Positions 54,666 through 63,407 of a stretch of 64,000 bases of DNA are shown here, piece after piece; positions within the stretch are counted from its first letter, which is position 1, and the number at the start of each line of letters is the position of its first letter. The DNA is from JBDWFY01 sp039976075 (GTDB lineage: Bacteria; Pseudomonadota; Alphaproteobacteria; Rhizobiales; Stappiaceae). Position numbers and translations under genes: made by a program. The stretch lies in the NCBI GenBank assembly GCA_039976075.1, contig JBDWFY010000018.1, positions 62,001 through 126,000 of the forward strand, read 5' to 3'. The notes under the pieces are model-generated. The model was not told the origin of the DNA. It saw only the letters and a program-made list of their open reading frames with translations, and did no database searches.

Positions 54666-55259
54666 GGGTCTTGTCCTTGTGTTGGATCAAGCCCAGCAAC
54701 CCACTTGCAATTGGGTGGCCGAGCGATAACAGGTTTGCAAGACCGATCACAAGGTACCGGCAGGCTTTCGCCTCCTATTACGCCCGACCATAGAAAAACC
54801 GCGCTCATGAATGCACGGCGCGGTGTTGGCGCCTTGTGACAATTCGGGCTTGCAATCCCGGCCCCAGAGTTAGCTGAAGCATCAAAACTATCTCAGATAC
54901 ACCGCAAAATGTCAAGCCGGAACCGCCTCAACCCAATGCACTCATTTATACTTACTGTGGAATTTTTGTCTACGTTTTAATTATTCATCCGTCAATTATT
55001 ACGCCATTAAGATCCCAATACTCACCTTAAATACGCTTTTCATTGCATTATCGCCATTGCCATAGACTGTCGTCGGATAATATTATGAAGATCTCAATTG
55101 GCTAATCCGAAGCCGAAAACCGTCGCTGACAAAGAAACCGGCGAGATCGACGACGAAAGCCTTGAGAACGACGTTATTTGATTGATGGCCCCGGTTCCGG
55201 CCGGGGCGTCACTTCAGTGCTGTGAAAGATATTTTATTGACATCGAAGGTTGTTTGGCT
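54666..55259. other. regulatory spacer with structured segment
   Basis: About 590 bases. Between 54690 and 54850 several stems can be drawn: acccac/gtgggt-type at 54699-54720, aggc/gcct around 54750-54765, and accgcgc (54798-54804) with gcgcggt (54818-54824). A 63-codon plus frame (54648-54839; NHGSCPCVGSSPATHLQLGG, DRSQGTGR) without ribosome-binding site covers the same part and recalls the leader peptides of satellite-phage immunity regions. From 55089 to 55181 a C-terminal protein fragment (NPKPKTVADKETGEIDDESL) is readable. A dyad gccccgg/ccggggc follows at 55189-55206. Confidence 0.4.
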
Positions 55260-55613
55260 GTGACTATCACGCTTCCTGAATTCATGACTCCATCGGAATT
55301 TGCGGATCATTTCGGATGGTCCGAGCGTCGCATAAGGGAACTTGCCCGGCGAGAGGGCAAGTATCTGGAAGTCGGCAACCGTATGGTTTTCACACAGGCG
55401 GATGTTGACCACTTATTGGGAGCGATAAGGCCATGTCACTCAAAATCTATCGTCGCGACGGCGGGAAGATCTGGCACTACAGGGGGTCGGTTAACGGCCA
55501 AAGGCTACGCGGATCTACAAGCACTACGGACAAAACAAAAGCAAAACGCAAAGTCTCCAAGATCGAAGAGGACACGTGGAAAAGTGATATCGATGGACCG
55601 CAAACAACTCTGA
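55260..55613 (+). CDS. HTH/excisionase-like protein
   Basis: A 117-residue protein. The GTG at 55260 fits the family start (TITLPEFMTPSEFADHFGW); a longer frame from 55182 exists. The winged-helix HTH runs over residues about 9-55 (SERRIRELARREGKYLEVGNRMVFTQADVDHLLGA). The C-terminal half continues in its own frame across the start of the integrase gene for 181 bases, ending RGKVISMDRKQL. That tail looks conserved among relatives I know from Rhizobiales elements, so the long overlap is likely real. Its role would be directing excision or regulating the integrase. Confidence 0.72.
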   Translation: MTITLPEFMTPSEFADHFGWSERRIRELARREGKYLEVGNRMVFTQADVDHLLGAIRPCHSKSIVATAGRSGTTGGRLTAKGYADLQALRTKQKQNAKSPRSKRTRGKVISMDRKQL

Positions 55614-56452
55614 CCTTTGCGCAGGCTGCTTTTCTATATCGCCAAGCTGAAAAATCAGACCGATTCCTAGAACCCATTGAGGATTATTGGCGCGATACGC
55701 CCGTAAAGACGATAACAGACGGGGCAATCAGACAATCATCGGTTTCTCTCTATCCCAATGTCGCCGCTGCAACCCGTAACCGACAGGTGATTGTGCCGAC
55801 ACAGGCCATCATCAACCACGCAGCATCCATGAATCTGTGCACTCGCATCACCGTTCCCCGCTTCAAAATCGAAAAGAAAGAGAAAGCCCCGGCAACCTGG
55901 CCGTGGGTTTCTGCCTTCATGGATCATTCATCCGCTCACCTGGGTGCGCTGTGCTGCTTTATGTTCTTAACCGCGGCTCGCATATCCGAGGCTCTTGATT
56001 TGCGTTGGAAGGATATCGACTTTGAAGACAACACCGCGCTGATTCGAGAAACCAAAGTTGCCAAAGAGCGCATTGCGCACCTGCCGCCCGTCCTGGTCGC
56101 AGCCATTGCAGACATCCAGGGCGACCGAGAGCCAGACGAAAAGGTTTTCAAATACTCTTCACGCGACACGGCCAAACCTCAGTGGCGCAAGGTAATCAAA
56201 CGGGCCGGAATAAAATATCTAAGCTATCACTCTTGCCGACATGGTTTTGCAACATCGCTTCTGCACAAGGGCATTGATCCGATCACAGTGGCCAGGCTCG
56301 GCGGATGGGAAGACGCAACGCACGTTCTGAAAACCTACGGGCATGCGATGCAAGACAACACGCTTGCAAACATCATCGTTGGCGACGCTCCCAAACCCGC
56401 AGCAGCCAGCGATACAAACTTGATTGCGCTTGAAAAACTGGCACGAAATTGA
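55433..56452 (+). CDS. tyrosine-type site-specific integrase
   Basis: A 339-residue phage integrase. The N-terminal arm-binding part (SLKIYRRDGGKIWHYRGSVNG) is followed by the catalytic domain: the first arginine in FLTAARISEALDLRWKDID near residue 183, the lysine in RETKVAKERI, HSCRHGFATSLLHKG near 270 with histidine and second arginine, the next histidine region ARLGGWEDATHVLKTY, and the nucleophile tyrosine in LKTYGHA near 302. All catalytic residues are present. It lies 64 bases from the right att repeat, and its stop overlaps a putative arm site. Confidence 0.93.
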   Translation: MSLKIYRRDGGKIWHYRGSVNGQRLRGSTSTTDKTKAKRKVSKIEEDTWKSDIDGPQTTLTFAQAAFLYRQAEKSDRFLEPIEDYWRDTPVKTITDGAIRQSSVSLYPNVAAATRNRQVIVPTQAIINHAASMNLCTRITVPRFKIEKKEKAPATWPWVSAFMDHSSAHLGALCCFMFLTAARISEALDLRWKDIDFEDNTALIRETKVAKERIAHLPPVLVAAIADIQGDREPDEKVFKYSSRDTAKPQWRKVIKRAGIKYLSYHSCRHGFATSLLHKGIDPITVARLGGWEDATHVLKTYGHAMQDNTLANIIVGDAPKPAAASDTNLIALEKLARN

Positions 56453-56516
56453 CACGCTGACACAGCATCTTCCAAAATTACTGTTAAATTTCAATCACTT
56501 GTGGAAATAATACTCT

Positions 56517-56560
56517 CCCCTCGTTGGGGAGGGGTGTCCCACGAGCGGGGATAATGGAAA
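56517..56560. repeat. right attachment site (att), 44-bp direct repeat
   Basis: Matches 13814-13857 except at 56543-56544. On the minus strand it retains the first two stems of the serC leader but lacks the ribosome-binding-site hairpin, which stayed with serC. Sequence to its right is chromosome and carries the original serC promoter. Confidence 0.88.
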
Positions 56561-56584
56561 GTCCACGACTCTGCAAGGATGGCT

Positions 56585-56612
56585 GCAATAAAAAGTCTGT
56601 CACGACCGTCAA
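56585..56612 (-). promoter_or_regulatory. putative original serC promoter
   Basis: On the minus strand TTGACG (56612-56607) and TATTGC (56590-56585) are 16 bases apart, with A/T-rich sequence upstream of the -35. Transcription would begin near 56578 and reach the leader at 56560, as expected for serC. With the element in place it reads into the attachment repeat and then antisense to the integrase gene. Confidence 0.5.
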
Positions 56613-56764
56613 TTAAAAATTGAAAAATAATACTGAGGTGTCGGTGAACCCGACACTCCGTCGTCTTTCAATAGGCGGTGCAAAGTAACCGAGCCGTTTT
56701 GGTTCCGCGTCTCAATCACCCCGAGCATCTCCACACGCTGGCTCTGTCTTTGGAAAGGGACGTT

Positions 56765-57184
56765 ATGATTTCGAATTATAGGAATTTTTTGATGGGAGTG
56801 GCAGCCTACACGATCGGGACCTTTGCAGTCGCCGTTGTATGGCACGTTGTTATTTTCAAAGAGCAATATCAGGCATTTGGCTATTTTGCTGATGAGCCGA
56901 ATTTTTTTCTGGGATTTCTAACGATACTGATCCAAGGGTGCCTCCTTTGTATTCTCTTTCCGAAGATCTCATTTGTGGGAAACATCCGTGCGCGTACGTT
57001 GAAGTTTGTCATAACTGCCGGTCTGTTCCTTTGGACATCGCACGTCCTGGCGTTTCTTGCCAAGCAAACAACAAACGCCCCTTGGAGTTACCTGATCATG
57101 GAGACATTTTATTTGTCGCTTCAATTCGGACTTTTCGGTATTTTTCTCAATATTATTTACGCAAAATCGCGAAATCTTAAATAA
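56765..57184 (+). CDS. hypothetical four-helix membrane protein
   Basis: A 139-residue protein with four membrane helices (VAAYTIGTFAVAVVWHVVIF, FFLGFLTILIQGCLLCILF, FVITAGLFLWTSHVLAFL, LSLQFGLFGIFLNIIY). The start at 56765 follows ggaaaggga; a longer frame from 56678 has less support. The family name is not known to me. In the uninterrupted chromosome it would be divergent from serC. A terminator follows directly. Confidence 0.7.
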   Translation: MISNYRNFLMGVAAYTIGTFAVAVVWHVVIFKEQYQAFGYFADEPNFFLGFLTILIQGCLLCILFPKISFVGNIRARTLKFVITAGLFLWTSHVLAFLAKQTTNAPWSYLIMETFYLSLQFGLFGIFLNIIYAKSRNLK

Positions 57185-57188
57185 CAAA

Positions 57189-57222
57189 AAAAGCCCCGGC
57201 AGATGAACGCCGGGGCTTTCGA
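57189..57222. terminator. bidirectional intrinsic terminator
   Basis: The stem aaagccccggc/gccggggcttt with an eight-base loop lies between convergent genes, flanked by A-rich sequence on the left and T on the right, so it can act in both directions. Confidence 0.85.
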
Positions 57223-57239
57223 TTTGTTTTCTGAATTGA

Positions 57240-57980
57240 TCAGAAGAAATTATACCTTACACCAACCCGCAGCTCGTGCGCCTGGATATCTTCATAGTTG
57301 ATCCGAGAATTTCCATTTCCAGCAGGAACGACCTCGGTCTTCGCATCACCGATATTGAAATATCGATATCCAGCATCGATTGACCAGTTCTGATTGACCT
57401 CGTAGGCCGCACCGGCCATCAGCGCCCAGGCAAAGTTGGCCTGAGAATCGCCATCATAACTGCCGCGCGAACCGTCAGGATTGACAAACTGAACATCACT
57501 CGTAGACACAATCGAGACACCCAGGCCCGCACCAACATATGGCGTGATTTTGTTCCAGGTCAGCAAATCGACATAACCATTCAACATGAATGACCAAACA
57601 TCGATATCGGCCGTTTCGGTGGAATATTGTCCCGGCGCAACACAGCCAACGCAGTTTGCACGACCGGAATATCCGGCAGGGGCTTCATAATCTACCGTCA
57701 AATCTGTCCGGAAGAAGTCGTTCCACTTATAACCGATACCGGCACCGATCAAGAAGGTATCGTCCAGTTCGTTGTCAATAAACGTCCCCGTTCCGGCGGC
57801 AAATGTAGAACCGGTCGGCGCTTGATAGAATTTGTAGCCGATATCACCGCGCAGATACCAGCCACCGGCGGCAGGGACTGGCTCTACCACAAATGGCTCA
57901 GGCAAATCGGCTGCAAAGGATTGGGATGAAACCAGAAGCAGCCCGGCAACAGCACCTGCTACTTTGCGAAAAATACTCAT
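57240..57980 (-). CDS. outer-membrane beta-barrel protein (Omp25/Omp31-like)
   Basis: A 246-residue outer-membrane protein. The start at 57980 has gaggaag upstream and gives a signal peptide (SIFRKVAGAVAGLLLVSSQSFAAD). The mature protein alternates in short amphipathic strands: WYLRGDIGYKFYQ at the start, FLIGAGIGYKWNDFFRTDLTVDYE, NKITPYVGAGLGVS, WALMAGAAYEVNQNWSIDAGYRYFNIG, and ends with HELRVGVRYNFF, the terminal phenylalanine needed for barrel assembly. This is the eight-stranded barrel of Rhizobiales Omp25/Omp31 type. An extracellular loop holds the cysteines of ANCVGCVAPG. Confidence 0.85.
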   Translation of the reverse strand: MSIFRKVAGAVAGLLLVSSQSFAADLPEPFVVEPVPAAGGWYLRGDIGYKFYQAPTGSTFAAGTGTFIDNELDDTFLIGAGIGYKWNDFFRTDLTVDYEAPAGYSGRANCVGCVAPGQYSTETADIDVWSFMLNGYVDLLTWNKITPYVGAGLGVSIVSTSDVQFVNPDGSRGSYDGDSQANFAWALMAGAAYEVNQNWSIDAGYRYFNIGDAKTEVVPAGNGNSRINYEDIQAHELRVGVRYNFF

Positions 57981-58234
57981 ATCGCGCTTCCTCTTGAATA
58001 CGCGTCCGAACTGGTACATTTCGCAGTCGGACCAACTAATCTCAGTAACCATAGTCGCTGATAAGTATTAAAACCTGCTTAACCGTAATTATTTACCACG
58101 AATATTTACGTAAACGCACCGTTAATACTTGACGCAATCAAGTTAAAATTTAGGGTTAACGCGATATTAATTTCCTCGCAACCGGTTGAAACAAAAAATA
58201 AATTGGAAAGATGCGCGTTAATGATTGCAAAAAA

Positions 58235-58276
58235 ATAACGCCGGATCGATGGTCTCGATCCGGCGTTATTTTTTGG
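58235..58276 (-). terminator. intrinsic terminator after glmM
   Basis: A perfect 17-base stem (ataacgccggatcgat with its complement at 58254-58270) flanked by A on the left and T on the right; strong in both directions. It lies 50 bases after the glmM stop. Confidence 0.88.
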
Positions 58277-58328
58277 AAATTCGATGTTGAGAGGGGATAC
58301 AGACCAATCAATCTCTGTGATTTCAGGT

Positions 58329-59675
58329 CTATGCAGCCACTGTCGAGACCACCGAGCAGATGTCGTTGACAACGGTTTCCACCAATGCTTCGTCATCTCC
58401 CTCACCCATTACGCGGATTACCGCTTCAGTGCCTGAAGGTCGGATAACAAGCCGCCCGGTTGCACCCAGCCGGGAAGTTGCGTCTTCTATAGCGGATTGC
58501 ACCTGATCGTCCTCCAAAGGACGCCCACCGGCATAACGAACATTTTTCAGCACTTGGGGAACCGGTTCGAATCGACGGCAGACTTCCGAGACAGGTCGAT
58601 CCATTTTTTTCACCATTGCAAGCACCTGAAGCGCCGCGACCAAACCGTCGCCCGTGGTTGTAAAATCAGACATGATGATGTGGCCGGACTGTTCGCCACC
58701 GACATTATAGCCGCCGGAGCGCATTTTTTCGGCAACATAGCGATCGCCCACCTGCGTACGCTCCATCGTCAGGCCGATATCTCCCAGGAACCTTTCCAAT
58801 CCGAGATTGGACATGACCGTGGCTACAATTCCGGGCTGTGACAATCGACCGGCATTCTGCCACGATTGGGCGACGACCGCCATCAACTGGTCTCCATCAA
58901 CCACCTGCCCTTTTTCGTCGACAATAATAACCCTGTCCGCATCACCATCCAGCGCGATACCGATATCGGCGCGTACTTCGTGCACTTTTCGGCAGAGGGC
59001 GTCGACGGCTGTCGAGCCACAATCTTTATTGATGTTGTAGCCGTCGGGGTTCACACCAATCTTGATAACTTCTGCACCCAATTCCCACAGCGCAGTAGGT
59101 GCGACCTTGTACGCCGCTCCGTTGGCACAATCGACCACGATCCGCATACCCGACAGATCCAGATCCCGTGGCATGGTCCGTTTTGCAAATTCAATATAGC
59201 GTTCGTGTACACCCTCAACGCGGGTCGTACGCCCAAGCGAAGCAGTCTCCGCCAACTGGCCAGACATATCGCTTTCAACAAGCGCTTCAATCCGTGCTTC
59301 AAGGCCATCAGACAATTTGAAGCCATCCGGACCGAAGATTTTAATACCATTGTCATCGAACGGATTGTGCGAGGCGGAGATCATCACACCAATATCGGCC
59401 CGCAAGGAACGTGTCAGCATTGCAACACCCGGTGTTGGCATTGTCGTTAGCTGAAAGACGTCCATGCCAACTGACGTGAAACCTGAAATCAGCGCCGATT
59501 CGATCATGTATCCGGACAGCCGCGTGTCTTTTCCGATAACCACCCGATGCCGGTGCTTGCCGTTTCTGAAAACCAGACCAACGGCCATACCCACTTTCAT
59601 GGCCACTTCCGGTGTAATCGGCCAACGATTCGCCCGGCCGCGGATTCCATCGGTTCCAAACAGTTTGCGCGTCAT
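58329..59675 (-). CDS. glmM: phosphoglucosamine mutase
   Basis: Converts glucosamine 6-phosphate to glucosamine 1-phosphate for UDP-GlcNAc, hence peptidoglycan and lipopolysaccharide. At 448 residues it is full length. It starts KLFGTDGIRGRAN, has the phosphoserine loop GVMISASHNPFDDNGIKIF near residue 100, the metal loop ALDGDADRVIIVDE near 240, the sugar-binding GGEQSGHII near 325, and the phosphate-binding RPSGTEAVIRVMGEG near 410. It lies downstream of ftsH on the same strand, the usual order in Rhizobiales. Confidence 0.97.
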   Translation of the reverse strand: MTRKLFGTDGIRGRANRWPITPEVAMKVGMAVGLVFRNGKHRHRVVIGKDTRLSGYMIESALISGFTSVGMDVFQLTTMPTPGVAMLTRSLRADIGVMISASHNPFDDNGIKIFGPDGFKLSDGLEARIEALVESDMSGQLAETASLGRTTRVEGVHERYIEFAKRTMPRDLDLSGMRIVVDCANGAAYKVAPTALWELGAEVIKIGVNPDGYNINKDCGSTAVDALCRKVHEVRADIGIALDGDADRVIIVDEKGQVVDGDQLMAVVAQSWQNAGRLSQPGIVATVMSNLGLERFLGDIGLTMERTQVGDRYVAEKMRSGGYNVGGEQSGHIIMSDFTTTGDGLVAALQVLAMVKKMDRPVSEVCRRFEPVPQVLKNVRYAGGRPLEDDQVQSAIEDATSRLGATGRLVIRPSGTEAVIRVMGEGDDEALVETVVNDICSVVSTVAA

Positions 59676-59816
59676 ACTTTCCCGCCTTCAAAATCTTCCG
59701 GATCTACATCCCACTTCATACTCAATCGAGCCTGATAGGTGGGGTAAAAAATTGTGTTGAAGTATAACAAGCACACCAGATGTTGGCTATTATCCGCCTA
59801 ACACGTTAAGACACGA

Positions 59817-59850
59817 AAAATGCCCGGCTACTTGCCGGGCATCTGTCTAT
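59817..59850 (-). terminator. intrinsic terminator after ftsH
   Basis: Stem atgcccggc/gccgggcat with a five-base loop, A-rich on the left side (gaaaa), so on the minus strand a short T run follows the hairpin. It separates ftsH from glmM. Confidence 0.75.
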
Positions 59851-59883
59851 TCTTAGCTAAGAAATCGTTACCTGTCGCAGTTA

Positions 59884-61818
59884 TCAACCTTGCGGTTGAG
59901 GCTCCATGCCGCCCGCATCGGGCTCATCCTTGGAGTCGCGTTTCTTACCGCTACCCGCCGATGGGACCGCTGATGTCCGGGTTGTCACCGGTTCATCGTC
60001 TGTTTCGCGAATCGGTGGCTGGCCATCGAGCAGGTTCTTGATTTCATCGCCCGAGAGCGTCTCATATTCAAGCAGACCTTGTGCGATGATATGCAACTGG
60101 TCCTCATGTTCGGTCATGATACGCTTCGCCGTCTCATAGCCCTGGTTTACAAACGACTTTATTTCGGCATCGACCATTTTCTGAGTTTCGTCCGAAACAT
60201 GCTGCTGACGCGCAACAGAATGTCCGAGGAAAACTTCTTCTTCATTTTCCGCATAGAGCAGGGGCCCAAGCTTGTCGGACATGCCAAACTGGGTTGCCAT
60301 TGCCCGGGACAGCTTTGTCGCCATCTGGATATCGCCTGACGCGCCTGACGTTACCTTTTCGTATCCGAAGATCATTTCCTCGGCGACGCGCCCACCCATT
60401 GCGACTGCCAGGTCGGCGTAGCACTTGGCCCGCGTCAATGAAACCTGATCCTTCTCCGGCAGGCGCATGACCATGCCCAGTGCTCGACCGCGAGGAATAA
60501 TCGTTGCCTTGTGGATTGGATCGGACGCTTCCTGATGCAGTGCGATCAGCGCATGACCGGCTTCGTGGTATGCTGTCAGCTTCTTCTCTTCTTCAGTCAT
60601 GACAAGCGTTCGACGTTCTGCGCCCATCATCACCTTATCTTTGGCGTCCTCAAATTCGGACATCGTGACAAGCCGCTTGGAACGCCGTGCTGCCAAAAGT
60701 GCGGCTTCATTGACGAGGTTCGCGAGGTCGGCACCGGAAAAACCGGGAGTCCCACGCGCCAGTACCTTCAAGTTGACATCCGGAGCAAGAGGTACTTTGC
60801 GCGCATGAACTTTGAGGATTTTTTCACGGCCGGTAACATCCGGGTTGGGTACCACGACCTGACGGTCAAAACGGCCTGGGCGGAGCAAGGCTGGATCAAG
60901 CACATCGGGACGGTTGGTCGCTGCGATCAGAATGATCCCTTCATTGGTCTCAAAACCATCCATCTCGACAAGCAACTGGTTCAAGGTCTGTTCACGCTCA
61001 TCATTACCGCCGCCAAGGCCGGCGCCGCGATGGCGTCCAACAGCGTCGATCTCATCGATAAAGATGATGCATGGTGCATTCTTTTTCGCCTGCTCGAACA
61101 TATCCCGAACCCGCGATGCACCGACGCCGACAAACATTTCAACAAAGTCGGAACCTGAAATCGTAAAGAAAGGAACATTGGCTTCTCCGGCAACAGACCG
61201 AGCCAGCAACGTCTTACCCGTGCCTGGAGGGCCCACCAGAAGACAACCGCGTGGAATCTGCCCGCCAAGCCGCTGATACTTTTGCGGGTCTCTCAGAAAT
61301 TCGACAATTTCTTCAAGATCTTCTTTGGCTTCATCAACCCCGGCAACGTCTTCGAAAGTGATCCGACCATGCGCCTCGGTCAGCAGTTTGGCTTTGGATT
61401 TACCAAAGCCCATCGCTTTCCCGCCGGATCCTTGCATCTGACGCATGACGAAGATCCAGATACCCAGAATAATCAGCATCGGGAACCAGCTGAACAGTGT
61501 TGCCAATAGCGGAGATCTCTGACTGGGTGGCTTGGCGTTGATTAAAACGCCTTTCTGCCTCAGCAGCTCAACATACTGGCCTGCCCCTTCCGGAGAATAG
61601 GTCTGGAACTGACCACCGTCGCTGTACGTCCCTGTAATTTGGCGTTCCTGAATCGTAACCTGACGAACCTTGCCGTCTTCGGCCTGATTCATGAATTGCG
61701 AAAACGCGACTTCACTCGCACTCGCACGCTGATCACTACCCTGAAATAGCTGGAAGAGGGCAATCAGCAACAAACCAATGATTACCCAAAGAGCAAAATT
61801 CCGGAAATTTGCGTTCAT
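59884..61818 (-). CDS. ftsH: ATP-dependent zinc metalloprotease FtsH
   Basis: Membrane-bound AAA+ protease that degrades damaged membrane proteins and regulators such as RpoH and LpxC. The start at 61818 (MNANFRNFALW) gives 644 residues, the usual length. It has two membrane helices (near 6-26 and 104-122), a periplasmic domain between them, Walker A LVGPPGTGKTLLA, Walker B CIIFIDEIDAVG, the second region of homology TNRPDVLDPALLRPGRFD, and the zinc site AYHEAGHALI. A consensus heat-shock promoter lies upstream. Confidence 0.97.
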   Translation of the reverse strand: MNANFRNFALWVIIGLLLIALFQLFQGSDQRASASEVAFSQFMNQAEDGKVRQVTIQERQITGTYSDGGQFQTYSPEGAGQYVELLRQKGVLINAKPPSQRSPLLATLFSWFPMLIILGIWIFVMRQMQGSGGKAMGFGKSKAKLLTEAHGRITFEDVAGVDEAKEDLEEIVEFLRDPQKYQRLGGQIPRGCLLVGPPGTGKTLLARSVAGEANVPFFTISGSDFVEMFVGVGASRVRDMFEQAKKNAPCIIFIDEIDAVGRHRGAGLGGGNDEREQTLNQLLVEMDGFETNEGIILIAATNRPDVLDPALLRPGRFDRQVVVPNPDVTGREKILKVHARKVPLAPDVNLKVLARGTPGFSGADLANLVNEAALLAARRSKRLVTMSEFEDAKDKVMMGAERRTLVMTEEEKKLTAYHEAGHALIALHQEASDPIHKATIIPRGRALGMVMRLPEKDQVSLTRAKCYADLAVAMGGRVAEEMIFGYEKVTSGASGDIQMATKLSRAMATQFGMSDKLGPLLYAENEEEVFLGHSVARQQHVSDETQKMVDAEIKSFVNQGYETAKRIMTEHEDQLHIIAQGLLEYETLSGDEIKNLLDGQPPIRETDDEPVTTRTSAVPSAGSGKKRDSKDEPDAGGMEPQPQG

Positions 61819-61890
61819 ATCGTTCCCTTTACCGCGCCGCGGCAAATATTTTTCTGATTTCGCAGACGGCGAAAGTCTTTTCTCGTCCAG

Positions 61891-61920
61891 AAGATAGGCC
61901 GAAGGCGGCTTGAATCCAAG
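61891..61920 (-). promoter_or_regulatory. RpoH (heat-shock sigma) promoter of ftsH
   Basis: On the minus strand CTTG, 18 bases, CCTATCT: an exact match to the alphaproteobacterial sigma-32 pattern CTTG-N17/18-CYTATNT. It is about 73 bases before the ftsH start. FtsH is a heat-shock gene in many proteobacteria. Confidence 0.8.
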
Positions 61921-62075
61921 GCTTTGTTGCCAAAAGGCTGCCGTTCATTCGATATATCGTTAAACTTGTATGAGTTTTGGGCAACTGCCCTCCCCCAGCT
62001 TCATATTAAATGTGTCTCCGCACTCGGATATCAATTGCCGAAGGGACGAAAATTCTTTCAATCTCGCTCGAAAAC

Positions 62076-63407
62076 TCAGGATGTGGTGTCTTCCTGAGCG
62101 ACTACCAACCAATTAGGGCGTGTTTTCGATAATCCGTGAACGTAGTGAGCGCAACCTAAACCATCTTGCGATTTTTCCATGGCACCCTGTTTCGCCCACG
62201 TCACCAACGGCGCAGTTTCGAAAACTTTTTTTGGCCATAACGAGGATGGCCCGCCGGAGAGATGCTCAAAATTTTGAGTTCCCAGCGTCCCGACAACCAC
62301 CTGATCGGGCGCCAATTCACTCAAGGTGATGCGAAAACGGCTATCCCACAGGACATTTTGTCGCGGTCCGAGTGGCAAAGATTGAATAGTGCCTCGGTTT
62401 TCTCGATAGAACCAAACACGATCGTTCATTTTCTCGGCTACATAACAGATCACGCCAGCCAGGCTTGCGCCCCGAAATTCGCCTGACTGCAGTTGTTGAA
62501 GCGACTGGTAAAGCCCTTCGATATGCTCCAGTCGCGGTCCGTAGGGGTGACCGCCCGCAAATGCCAATATCTGCGAAAGCAGGCGCAAACCTATTTCTTC
62601 CGGTGCTTCGAAAAACGGCGCTATCTTCAGCGAAACCGGCCCGGCCGGATGACGACTAAGTACCGTGTCGCCAAGCTGTTCAGTTGCAAAATTCAGGGCA
62701 TCGGCAGCTCGTCTCAGGCGTCTCGCGGTTCCTGCAAGCCGTTCCGACGTCAACCCGATCTGTTCAAGGTCAGGCATGAGTGCACGCAGACGCGATCGCA
62801 GATATTTTGGATCCCGGTTGGATGGATCATCAACCCAGGTCCGCCCGTCTCGTTCCAGAGTCGCCAAAAGACGTCGCTTGGGAACGTCCAAAAGGGGCCT
62901 CAGTAGAACGACACCTTCTCGTTTCTGCGACTTGGCCATGGAGGCAAGCCCGTAAACGCCACTCCCCCTTCCCAGACGAGTTAGGAAGGTTTCAGCCTGA
63001 TCATCCAGATGATGCCCCAGAACCAGGTGCCCGATCCCGGAGGATGCCATTTCAGACAACATAAGATCGTATCGCTTTTCCCGGGCCTCCGCCTGCAGAT
63101 CCGATGTCGGCTTTGCTCCGGTCCAGGTCAGCGTCCTGTGTTCAAGCGACAGGGAACGACACAGCCGTTGAACACCTGCAGCTTCAGCCGCTGATTCTGT
63201 CCGCAATCCGTGATCAACGGTTAGTACAACGCACGTCTGATCGGGAGCCTCCCGCTGACGCCATCTTGCATAGAGGAATAAAAGCGCAAGTGAGTCCGGG
63301 CCACCGGAAACCGCCAGCGCCACAGCCGATAATTCGGCGAGGCCGGAAAAGAGCTGCTTTGCCTCTTCTTCTTCCAGAGCGGTGTTGTTCTTATCCGCAG
63401 CCGGCAC
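62076..63407 (-). CDS. tilS: tRNA(Ile)-lysidine synthase
   Basis: Adds lysine to C34 of the tRNA-Ile CAU so that it reads AUA. 443 residues. The N-type ATP pyrophosphatase P loop is AVSGGPDSLALLFLYARW near residue 33; VLTVDHGLRTESAAEA and LVLGHHLDDQAETFLTRLGRGSG follow, the latter the tRNA/ATP-binding signature. The C-terminal part is a smaller substrate-binding domain. It overlaps cpoB by 17 bases and is 257 bases upstream of ftsH, the usual order. Confidence 0.95.
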   Translation of the reverse strand: MPAADKNNTALEEEEAKQLFSGLAELSAVALAVSGGPDSLALLFLYARWRQREAPDQTCVVLTVDHGLRTESAAEAAGVQRLCRSLSLEHRTLTWTGAKPTSDLQAEAREKRYDLMLSEMASSGIGHLVLGHHLDDQAETFLTRLGRGSGVYGLASMAKSQKREGVVLLRPLLDVPKRRLLATLERDGRTWVDDPSNRDPKYLRSRLRALMPDLEQIGLTSERLAGTARRLRRAADALNFATEQLGDTVLSRHPAGPVSLKIAPFFEAPEEIGLRLLSQILAFAGGHPYGPRLEHIEGLYQSLQQLQSGEFRGASLAGVICYVAEKMNDRVWFYRENRGTIQSLPLGPRQNVLWDSRFRITLSELAPDQVVVGTLGTQNFEHLSGGPSSLWPKKVFETAPLVTWAKQGAMEKSQDGLGCAHYVHGLSKTRPNWLVVAQEDTTS

